Under the pieces are notes generated by a model. The model was not told the DNA's origin. It was given only the letters and a program-made list of their open reading frames with translations, and ran no database searches. Below, in pieces: positions 1 through 5,220 of a DNA stretch of 7,231 bases. This stretch comes from Vulcanimicrobiota bacterium (GTDB taxonomy: Bacteria > Vulcanimicrobiota > Vulcanimicrobiia > Eremiobacterales > Eremiobacteraceae), in the NCBI GenBank assembly GCA_019232725.1, contig JAFANK010000310.1, positions 1 to 7,231 of the forward strand. The letters are read 5' to 3'. The first letter of the stretch is position 1; the number at the start of each line of letters is the position of its first letter. The position numbers and the translations under genes were made by a program.

Positions 1-212
1 AGGAACAAGCGGACCTGAGCGAGCGGATCGCTGAGAACGCACGGTCGCAATCGAAGAACTTCCTTGCGAAGCGATTTGAGCAAAAGCATCGGGCGGCCCA
101 AGAAGCTGAGGCGACTGTCCGCGACGTGCTGCTGGGCCTGCGGCCCAATGAAGGCCCGCAAATCGATCCGGCCGTGACGGCGCAAGTCCAGGAGCCGTCA
201 CAACCCGCGTAG
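1..212 (+). CDS. C-terminal fragment of an unrecognised hydrophilic protein
   Basis: A reading frame is open from the window edge (first full codon at 3) to a TAG stop at 210-212, giving the last 69 residues of a protein that begins outside the window. The segment is rich in Glu, Gln, Ala, Arg and Lys for about its first 45 residues, which suggests a charged alpha-helix or coiled coil, and ends in a Pro/Gln-rich tail that is probably disordered. It has no membrane segment and no motif I recognise. Codon choice resembles that of the neighbouring genes, which supports real coding. The LuxR-type gene starts 43 bases downstream, so the two could be co-transcribed. No function can be assigned. Confidence 0.5.
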   Translation, partial: EQADLSERIAENARSQSKNFLAKRFEQKHRAAQEAEATVRDVLLGLRPNEGPQIDPAVTAQVQEPSQPA

Positions 213-255
213 GGCAAGGGGCCCTACAAGGACCGCCGTTGAAGATGGCAGGCCG

Positions 256-702
256 ATGATGTCTCCGTTGCAGACAACCTTCCGGCCGTTTCCATCACTG
301 CCCGTTCGAACGCTTGCGCTCGTCGCTCGGCGTCTCTTGGGCAAACTGCGCGAAGCATTGAACGGCGTGTTTGGTCCGCTGCCCGAGCCTCTTGAGGAGG
401 CGTTCAAAGACGCGGCGATTTCCCTATCGAATTTGGTGAATGCGCTCACGCTCGCAGCCCCCGAGGAGCCCCAGTTTTCCACCCTTCGCGATCGCAATGG
501 TGTCGATAAGAGCCGTTTGACATCGCGCGAGCGTCAAGTGCTGCGGCTTTTGTGCGCCGGCTATCGCAACCACGACATCGCCAAACGCCTGGACTATGGC
601 TTGGGGACGATCAAAGCAGACGTGCGAGCGATCTTGGAAAAACTGGGCGTGAGCGACCGGACGCAAGCAGCAGCCGTGGCCATCCGGCGGGGCCTGATCT
701 AG
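256..702 (+). CDS. Stand-alone LuxR-type HTH DNA-binding protein
   Basis: Predicted 148-residue cytoplasmic transcription regulator. Residues 88-148 form a LuxR/GerE helix-turn-helix: an LTSRERQVL opening, a central G-Y-x-N-x-x-IAKRL segment, a recognition helix around 116-126 (GTIKADV) and the closing KLGVSDRTQAA block, all diagnostic of this fold. The first 80 or so residues are too short for a receiver domain, lack the phospho-acceptor Asp pattern, and match no autoinducer-binding domain I know. They look like a helical region (about 18-66) followed by a linker. Tandem ATG codons lie at 256 and 259 with only a weak AGG upstream, so the exact start is uncertain, and the frame stays open further 5'. 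Target genes cannot be read from the sequence. Full-length NarL-type regulators are longer, so this may be a stand-alone effector or a protein that lost its input domain. Confidence 0.8.
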   Translation: MMSPLQTTFRPFPSLPVRTLALVARRLLGKLREALNGVFGPLPEPLEEAFKDAAISLSNLVNALTLAAPEEPQFSTLRDRNGVDKSRLTSRERQVLRLLCAGYRNHDIAKRLDYGLGTIKADVRAILEKLGVSDRTQAAAVAIRRGLI

Positions 703-703
703 A

Positions 704-722
704 CTCGGTAACCGAGGGTTTT
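704..722 (+). terminator. Small palindrome with T-run after the LuxR-type gene
   Basis: Two bases after the LuxR-type stop lies CTCGGTAACCGAG (704-716), a perfect palindrome that can fold as a 5 bp stem with a TAA loop, followed by GG and TTTT (719-722). The position fits a weak intrinsic terminator separating this gene from the DGPF/sigma unit. The stem is short and the T-run has only four bases. A dyad-symmetric operator is an equal alternative, so the terminator reading is tentative. Confidence 0.35.
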
Positions 723-762
723 AGTATGAGGGACATAGGCCGTCGCCGGCCTCGTTTTGCGA

Positions 763-789
763 TGTCCGCTGCGAGCCAGTCCAAGCGTC
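763..789 (+). promoter_or_regulatory. Candidate ECF42-type promoter before the DGPF/sigma pair
   Basis: TGTCCG at 763-768 is followed after exactly 17 bases by CGTC at 786-789. From memory, ECF42 sigma factors recognise a -35 element near TGTCGA and a -10 element near CG(A/T)C and often control their linked DGPF gene. The -10 candidate matches fully and the -35 candidate matches in its first four bases. Transcription would start near 795-797, leaving a leader of about 45 bases before the DGPF start codon. This would make the pair autoregulated. The elements are short and chance matches are common in GC-rich DNA, so this remains a candidate. Confidence 0.35.
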
Positions 790-800
790 TTGAGAATTGA

Positions 801-817
801 GATGCCGGTGCGGCATC
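801..817 (+). promoter_or_regulatory. Perfect 7 bp inverted repeat in the DGPF gene leader
   Basis: GATGCCG (801-807) and CGGCATC (811-817) are exact reverse complements separated by GTG. The repeat lies just after the putative promoter and 13 bases before the AGGAG ribosome-binding site (831-835), and is not followed by a T-run. It could be an operator half-site pair or a hairpin in the 5' leader that affects translation or RNA stability. Confidence 0.4.
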
Positions 818-842
818 ATAATGAAAGCAGAGGAGCAAGTCT

Positions 843-1178
843 ATGAGTGAATTCGTCTATCTGTATCGGGGCGGCCAACGCGGCGCATCGCCGGAGCAAT
901 CCGAACAGATCATGCAGAAGTGGGTGGCCTGGCTCAAGCAACTCGAGGACAAGGGCCACATGAAAGATCGCGGCCAGCCGCTCGAGTCAGAGGGCAAAGT
1001 CGTCAAGGGTGATGGCAAACTCATCACCGACGGTCCATATGCGGAATCGAAGGACATCGTGGGCGGCTACACGCTCGTGCAGGCAAAAGACTTGACGCAA
1101 GCGGCCGAACTCGCCAAGGGCTGCCCGATCTTCGACCGTGGCGGCCTCGTCGAAGTCCGCCCCGTCATGGAGATGTAG
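843..1178 (+). CDS. YCII-related (DGPF-domain) protein linked to an ECF42 sigma factor
   Basis: Small 111-residue cytoplasmic protein of the YCII/DGPF family (DGPFAETKE-type). The family motif appears at residues 63-70 (DGPYAESK), followed by GGY (74-76), an A-x-x-LAKGCP segment (88-95) and the C-terminal GGLVEVRPV block (100-108). Length and layout are normal for the family. The start is well supported: AGGAG at 831-835 sits 7 bases before the ATG. The stop codon overlaps the GTG start of the sigma factor gene by one base (TAGTG), so translation is probably coupled. DGPF proteins are the conserved partners of ECF42 sigma factors, usually as regulatory targets. Their biochemical activity is not established, though YCII-like folds carry His/Asp residues suggestive of an enzyme or ligand-binding pocket. 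Family assignment is firm; function is unknown. Confidence 0.92.
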   Translation: MSEFVYLYRGGQRGASPEQSEQIMQKWVAWLKQLEDKGHMKDRGQPLESEGKVVKGDGKLITDGPYAESKDIVGGYTLVQAKDLTQAAELAKGCPIFDRGGLVEVRPVMEM

Positions 1179-2455
1179 TGCAGGTCGAGGAACATCTGTT
1201 CCGGCGTGAGTCAGGGCGTCTCGTGACGGCCCTGACGCGCATCTTCGGGCTGGACAACTTAGCGCTGGCAGAAGACGTCGTTCAAGACGCCTTCTGTCGC
1301 GCTTTAGAGGTGTGGAAAATACGCGGCGTTCCCGACAATCCATCTGCTTGGCTGATGGCGACCGCGAAAAACCGGGCGATCGATGTGTTGCGCCGGCAAA
1401 AGACGGCGCAGCGCTGCGCGCCAGAGCTGGAACGGCTGTTCAAGAGCGAATGGACGCTCGTCCCTACCGTCAGCGGCCTCTTCGATCCGAGCGTCATCAA
1501 AGACGATCAGCTGCGCATGATGTTCTCGTGCTGCGACGAGCGGCTGTCGCAAACGTCACAAGTCGCGCTTGTCCTCCATCTCCTATGCGGCTTCTCGGCC
1601 TCGGAGGTCGCGGCCGCATTTTTGGCGGGCCAGGCAGCGATGGAGAAACGATTGACGCGCGCAAAGAAAGTCCTCTCCTCGAGCAAGCACCTCTTCGATC
1701 TGGCAGACCGGGAGTTTGCCGAACGCCTCTCAAGCGTGCAGCGCGCCATCTATCTGCTCTTCAATGAGGGCTACCAGAGCGCGTCGGGTGAGGCGGCAAC
1801 GCGCGTGGAACTGTGCCGTGAGGCTATGCGCCTGGCGCAGGCGCTACTCGATCATCCCCTGTCCGCGACCGGCGCAAGTCACGCGCTCTGCGCACTTTTG
1901 TTCTTGCACGCGGCGCGGCTGCCGGGGCGAGTCGATGCCGCAGGCGAGCTGCTCTCGCTTTTCGATCAGGATCGCGCGCGTTGGGATGCGGGGCTCATCG
2001 AACGCGGCCGGCGCTTTCTTGAGCTGTCGGCTTCGAGTGATGAGCTCACGGAGTATCATGTCGAGGCGGCGATTGCCGCATTGCACGCCGCCGCCCAAAA
2101 GGTCGAGGAGACCGACTGGGCTGGCATCGTCACATGCTACGATGCACTGCTGCGTCTGCGTCCGACGCCGGTCGTCGCGCTCAATCGCGCGATCGCCGTC
2201 GCCCAAGCGCAAGGACCATCCCGTGGTCTGGAAGAGCTCGAACGAATCCCGGATTCTGAGCGGCTTGCCGGCTACCCATTTTATCACGCAGCCCTTGGCG
2301 AGCTTGAGCGCAGACGCGGTGCGCTCGATATAGCCCGGGGACATTTCTGCACGGCACACGCGCTCGCAAAAAACGCCGCCGAACGACGTTTTCTCGAACG
2401 CCGCATCGAAGAATGCAGCCCAGAAATGTCGCTCACGCCTGTCCCGGCCGGCTAG
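1178..2455 (+). CDS. ECF42-type RNA polymerase sigma factor with TPR-like C-terminal extension
   Basis: A 425-residue sigma factor, far longer than an ordinary ECF sigma (about 180-200). Residues about 9-75 form the sigma-2 region that binds core polymerase and the -10 element (AEDVVQDAF, then NPSAWLMATAKNRAIDVLRR). Residues about 111-167 form sigma-4, the -35-binding helix-turn-helix. The rest is the extension typical of ECF42 (DUF6596, then TPR-like helices): IYLLFNEGY at 191-199, a DQDRARWD segment at 263-270, AAIAALHA at 297-304, a TDWAGI segment at 312-317, and PVVALNRAIAVA at 331-342. GTG at 1178 is the chosen start because it overlaps the DGPF stop by one base and the protein then starts close to the sigma-2 region. 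No membrane anti-sigma gene is nearby, in keeping with this group, where the extension is thought to control activity. Overall family assignment is secure; its regulon and stimulus are unknown. Confidence 0.95.
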   Translation: MQVEEHLFRRESGRLVTALTRIFGLDNLALAEDVVQDAFCRALEVWKIRGVPDNPSAWLMATAKNRAIDVLRRQKTAQRCAPELERLFKSEWTLVPTVSGLFDPSVIKDDQLRMMFSCCDERLSQTSQVALVLHLLCGFSASEVAAAFLAGQAAMEKRLTRAKKVLSSSKHLFDLADREFAERLSSVQRAIYLLFNEGYQSASGEAATRVELCREAMRLAQALLDHPLSATGASHALCALLFLHAARLPGRVDAAGELLSLFDQDRARWDAGLIERGRRFLELSASSDELTEYHVEAAIAALHAAAQKVEETDWAGIVTCYDALLRLRPTPVVALNRAIAVAQAQGPSRGLEELERIPDSERLAGYPFYHAALGELERRRGALDIARGHFCTAHALAKNAAERRFLERRIEECSPEMSLTPVPAG

Positions 2456-2464
2456 CACCAAGAC

Positions 2465-2501
2465 GTTCCGGAGGTTCTTCACCGGAACCTCACACGGTTT
2501 T
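2465..2501 (+). promoter_or_regulatory. Two overlapping, mutually exclusive hairpins before the oxidase operon
   Basis: The 73-base gap between the sigma gene and the oxidase operon holds two perfect 7 bp stems that compete for the same bases. Stem A pairs GTTCCGG (2465-2471) with CCGGAAC (2482-2488). Stem B pairs GAGGTTC (2471-2477) with GAACCTC (2485-2491). A GGTTTTC stretch ends at 2502, about ten bases after stem B. Stem B could act as a weak terminator for the sigma unit, and the alternative fold resembles an attenuator. The T-run is short and distant, so regulatory switching is only a suggestion. Confidence 0.35.
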
Positions 2502-2528
2502 CGCGCGCATTGGTAGACTAAAGGAGTT

Positions 2529-2654
2529 ATGCGCCGCGACCGTGATCCGGCCGAACCTGCCTTGCCCGCTACCATCACCTTTGTGAGCTTGGTGGGTTCG
2601 CTCATCGTCGTCGGCTGGGTGGCGATGTTCTTGTTGCTGGTCAAGCGCTGGTGA
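2529..2654 (+). CDS. Cytochrome c oxidase subunit IIa-like single-helix peptide (ba3 type)
   Basis: A 41-residue open frame, easily missed because of its size, directly precedes oxidase subunit II with a 7-base gap. The peptide has a short charged, Pro-rich N-terminus (about residues 1-14), one hydrophobic helix (about 17-38, including GSLIVVGWVAMFLLL) and a basic end, KRW. This matches the plan of subunit IIa in the Thermus ba3 oxidase, a roughly 34-residue peptide with one helix that supplies the membrane span missing from the short subunit II. An AAGGAG at 2521-2526 lies only 2 bases before the ATG, closer than ideal but a strong match. An in-frame TAG at 2514 leaves no upstream start. Assignment rests on topology, position and weak residue similarity (Pro-rich head, G-W-x-x-x-F in the helix). 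Confidence 0.72.
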   Translation: MRRDRDPAEPALPATITFVSLVGSLIVVGWVAMFLLLVKRW

Positions 2655-2661
2655 ACGGCCG

Positions 2662-3123
2662 ATGATCCGCTCCGAACGAGTGTGGATGACGGCGGGCGTC
2701 ATCACGCTGATCGTATTCTTGTGCATCCTCGGCGTTGCGGCGCTGCATGACAATATCGTCCCTCCAAGCCATCTGCAGACGATCGATCCGGCCCAAGTAT
2801 CGCAAACGCCTCCATTCGATAAGCCCGGGCTGCGCAAGACGGGGCCGAAGCAATACGAGGCGTACCTCGTCGCGCATATCTTCGCGTTCACGCCGGAAAG
2901 CATCACCGTGCCGGCTGGGTCGACCGTGACATTTTATGCCACAAGCCCAGACGTCGTCCACGGGTTTTTCATCGCTGGGACCGCGATCAACATGATGGTC
3001 GTGCCCGGCTGGGTGAGCGACGACAGCCACACGTTCACAAAGTCCGGTACCTATCTGCTCTTGTGCAACGAGTACTGCGGCAGCGGCCACCACTTCATGT
3101 ACGGTAAGATTGTCGTCCAATGA
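2662..3123 (+). CDS. cbaB: ba3-type cytochrome c oxidase subunit II (CuA domain)
   Basis: The 153-residue subunit II takes electrons from an external donor through the binuclear CuA centre and passes them to subunit I. A single membrane helix at about residues 8-29 anchors it, and the rest is an extracytoplasmic cupredoxin fold. The CuA ligands are all present: H100 in DVVHGF, C135 and C139 with E137 between them, H143 and M146 (C-x3-C-x3-H-x2-M). The single helix and short length are typical of B-family (ba3) oxidases, unlike the two-helix subunit II of A-type enzymes, and the sequence strongly resembles the Thermus protein (SPDV-HGF, the C-N-x-Y-C-G-x-G-H core). The gene follows the subunit IIa gene by 7 bases and overlaps subunit I by 4 bases (ATGA). 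No clear ribosome-binding site precedes the ATG, so translation may depend on coupling. Confidence 0.95.
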   Translation: MIRSERVWMTAGVITLIVFLCILGVAALHDNIVPPSHLQTIDPAQVSQTPPFDKPGLRKTGPKQYEAYLVAHIFAFTPESITVPAGSTVTFYATSPDVVHGFFIAGTAINMMVVPGWVSDDSHTFTKSGTYLLLCNEYCGSGHHFMYGKIVVQ

Positions 3124-4751
3124 TAATGGAACATCAGGTCGGCCGCGAGAATCGCTTGGTCATCGCCCACATGTATTTCGCCACGATCGCGCTCATGGTG
3201 GGAGCGAGTTTTGGGCTGCTGCAAGCGCTCTCGCGAGCGCAGTGGGCGGCAGCGCCGGCCTGGTTCGATTACTATCGGATGCTGACCGCACATGGCGTGC
3301 TCAACGCCATCGTGTTCACCACGTTTTTCATCTGCGGCTTGGCGACGTTGCTCACCTATCGGGCTATCCCGCGCGAGCGGTCGCTCTGGATCGGCTGGCT
3401 CGCCTTCTGGGTGATGGCGATCAGCTCGATCATGGCTGCGCTCTCGATCCTACGGGGCAACGCGACCGTGCTCTACACGTTCTACGCGCCGCTCAAGGCC
3501 AGCCCGTGGTTCTACATCGGCACCACGCTGCTCGTGGTGGGAACCTGGATCGTGATGATCGATCTGATCCAGAACGCGCTGTGGTTTTGGCGCAATCACC
3601 CAGGCGAGCGTTTGCCACTCGTCGTACATGGGTCGCTGACGACATTCGTCATGTGGTTCATCGCCACGATAGGCGTGGCGATCGAAATGCTCGTCTTTCT
3701 CATCCCATGGTCGCTCGGGCTCGTGCCCAAAGTGAACGTCATGTTCACGCGCGTGCTGTTCTGGTATTTCGGGCACCCGCTCGTCTACTTTTGGATCATG
3801 GGTGCGTATCTCATCTGGTACAACCTGGTTCCCAGATTCTATGGCGGCAAAGTCTTCAGCGATGCGTTGACGCGGCTTGCGTTCATTCTGCTGTTGCTCT
3901 TGTCGACGCCGGTCGGCTTGCACCACCAGTTCATGGAGCCGGGCATTTCGCCGGGGTGGAAGTGGTTGCACACCATGACGACCTTTGGAGTCGTCATCCC
4001 ATCCATCCTCACGGCATTTGCGATCTTCGCATCATTTGAACTCGCGGCGCAGCGCGCCGGCGTCAAGGGATTCGCCGCGACGATCGCATGGCTGCCCTGG
4101 AAGAATCCTGCGTTCACGGGGCCCGCGCTTGGGATGATCCTCTTCATCTTCGGTGGCCTGGGTGGCGTTATCAACGCGTCCTACGCCATGGACACGATCG
4201 TGCACAACACGATGTGGATCGTCGGCCACTTCCATGTCACCGTCGGCGGCCCGGTCGCGCTTTCGTTCTTGGGCGCCGCATACTGGATCATCCCACGACT
4301 CACGGGGCGCCGTTTGTGGGCGCCAAATCTGGCGCTTGCGCAGACGTACACGTGGTTCGTAGGTATGGCGATCATGTCGACCGCCATGCACTGGGCTGGC
4401 ATCTTAGGGTCGCCGCGCCGTACCGATAACGTCACGTATTTGGGTGCAGCCGCGGCGAGCTCGTGGATGCCGCAGATGCACTGGGCGGCGATCGGCGGCA
4501 CCATTTTGTTCATGAGCATTCTGATGTTCGTGGCCGTCGCGATCGGAACGCTCTTCACACCCAAGACGCAGATGGACCCGATCCTGCCGGCTCCGGTCGA
4601 GGACGAGGCGCTTGCGACGCCGGCCGTCCTTGACCGCATCGGGACCTGGGCGGTCGTGGCGATCGTCTTGGCGGTGCTGGCCTACGCTGGCCCTATCCAC
4701 GAGCTTTTGACCATGCATACCTACGGTGCGGCCGGCATGCGGACGTGGTGA
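3120..4751 (+). CDS. cbaA: ba3-type cytochrome c oxidase subunit I (haem/CuB catalytic subunit)
   Basis: The 543-residue catalytic subunit of a B-family haem-copper oxidase reduces O2 to water and pumps protons. It is a multi-pass membrane protein with about 12-13 hydrophobic helices. Metal ligands by position: H58 (AHGVLN) and H372 for the low-spin haem; H219, H268 and H269 for CuB; Y223, the expected cross-linked Tyr in GHPLVY; and H370 for the high-spin haem (VGHFH). Helix VI reads G-H-P-x-V-Y, and the residues of the A-family D and K channels are not evident, as expected for ba3 enzymes. Start ATG 3120 overlaps the subunit II stop by 4 bases. A second in-frame ATG at 3126 is equally possible and removes only two residues. 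No subunit III is present, which is normal for this type. Confidence 0.97.
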   Translation: MIMEHQVGRENRLVIAHMYFATIALMVGASFGLLQALSRAQWAAAPAWFDYYRMLTAHGVLNAIVFTTFFICGLATLLTYRAIPRERSLWIGWLAFWVMAISSIMAALSILRGNATVLYTFYAPLKASPWFYIGTTLLVVGTWIVMIDLIQNALWFWRNHPGERLPLVVHGSLTTFVMWFIATIGVAIEMLVFLIPWSLGLVPKVNVMFTRVLFWYFGHPLVYFWIMGAYLIWYNLVPRFYGGKVFSDALTRLAFILLLLLSTPVGLHHQFMEPGISPGWKWLHTMTTFGVVIPSILTAFAIFASFELAAQRAGVKGFAATIAWLPWKNPAFTGPALGMILFIFGGLGGVINASYAMDTIVHNTMWIVGHFHVTVGGPVALSFLGAAYWIIPRLTGRRLWAPNLALAQTYTWFVGMAIMSTAMHWAGILGSPRRTDNVTYLGAAAASSWMPQMHWAAIGGTILFMSILMFVAVAIGTLFTPKTQMDPILPAPVEDEALATPAVLDRIGTWAVVAIVLAVLAYAGPIHELLTMHTYGAAGMRTW

Positions 4752-4857
4752 CGTAGGCTGCACGACGAAAAGCACAGCGACGAATCCAACACCTTCACAC
4801 GTTATTCCATCCCCGGTTATCCGTGTTCTGGATACTGAAACGCAGGAGGGTATCATC
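4752..4857 (+). other. 106-base gap between oxidase and cupredoxin genes
   Basis: This spacer contains an excellent ribosome-binding site, AGGAGG at 4844-4849, 8 bases before the cupredoxin ATG. A weak 5 bp stem, TATCC (4818-4822) with GGATA (4830-4834), lies just ahead of it. I see no convincing intrinsic terminator after the oxidase and no clear -35/-10 pair, so read-through from the oxidase operon is plausible. Confidence 0.4.
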
Positions 4858-5220
4858 ATGCATCAAGCTTTTCGTGCGACGGTCTTGCCGCTGGCAATCG
4901 CCGCCGTCGCTCTTGTCATCTCGGCCGGCGCTGCACTCGCGCATCCGACCATCGACATCGTCGCGTCGAACTGGAAGTTCACGCCAGCGAAGATCAGCAT
5001 CCCGGTCAACGAAGAGACGACCCTGCGCCTCACCTCGTCGTCAGGCGTCCACGGGATTGCATCGGACGACCTCGGCATTGCCACGACGAAGATCACGCCT
5101 GGGGATTTCCAACTCGTAAAGTTCACACCGAAGAAGGCAGGCACGTACGTGCTGCACTGTGCGGTCGTCTGCGGCCCAGGCCACAGCGACATGGCGCTGA
5201 CCATTGAAGTGACGCCATGA
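4858..5220 (+). CDS. Exported cupredoxin with a CuA-type ligand set
   Basis: A 120-residue protein with a signal peptide (residues 1-28, hydrophobic core about 8-27, likely cut after ALA before HP), so it is predicted to work outside the cytoplasmic membrane as a soluble domain. The mature part is a cupredoxin carrying H65 (in VHGI), C101, C105, H109 and M112, spaced C-x3-C-x3-H-x2-M exactly as in CuA of subunit II. V103 replaces the usual Glu, whose backbone carbonyl is the ligand, so copper binding may be kept. It aligns along its length with the upstream subunit II (FTP, VHG, AGTY and CGxGH blocks) but lacks the membrane anchor. I chose ATG 4858 over an in-frame start 132 bases upstream because of the AGGAGG site and the signal peptide. 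It may shuttle electrons to the oxidase or carry copper for CuA assembly; which one is unknown. Confidence 0.85.
   Translation: MHQAFRATVLPLAIAAVALVISAGAALAHPTIDIVASNWKFTPAKISIPVNEETTLRLTSSSGVHGIASDDLGIATTKITPGDFQLVKFTPKKAGTYVLHCAVVCGPGHSDMALTIEVTP

Noticed and set aside
501..526. Exact TGTCGA inside the LuxR-type gene, a possible ECF42 -35 element
   Set aside because: No CG(A/T)C follows at 17 bases, and it is within a coding region with no gene start nearby.
552..800. 82-codon plus-strand frame covering most of the gap before the DGPF gene
   Set aside because: It overlaps the LuxR-type coding region in another frame, runs through the palindrome and the promoter candidate, and its translation is Arg/Ser-rich without motifs.
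1844..2644. Long open frame of 266 codons on the minus strand
   Set aside because: It lies antisense to the 3' half of the sigma gene and the start of the oxidase operon, has no recognisable domain, and reflects GC-rich codon bias on the opposite strand.
3110..4039. 309-codon plus-strand frame overlapping oxidase subunit I
   Set aside because: Its translation is rich in Arg, His and Ala and has no fold signature, while the overlapping frame encodes all oxidase metal ligands.
4707..4735. TTGACC resembling a -35 box near the end of subunit I
   Set aside because: No acceptable -10 element follows at 16-18 bases, and the match lies inside conserved-frame coding sequence.
4726..4857. N-terminal extension of the cupredoxin by 44 residues
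   Set aside because: It would overlap the end of subunit I and bury the signal peptide. ATG 4858 has a strong AGGAGG site and a proper signal sequence.
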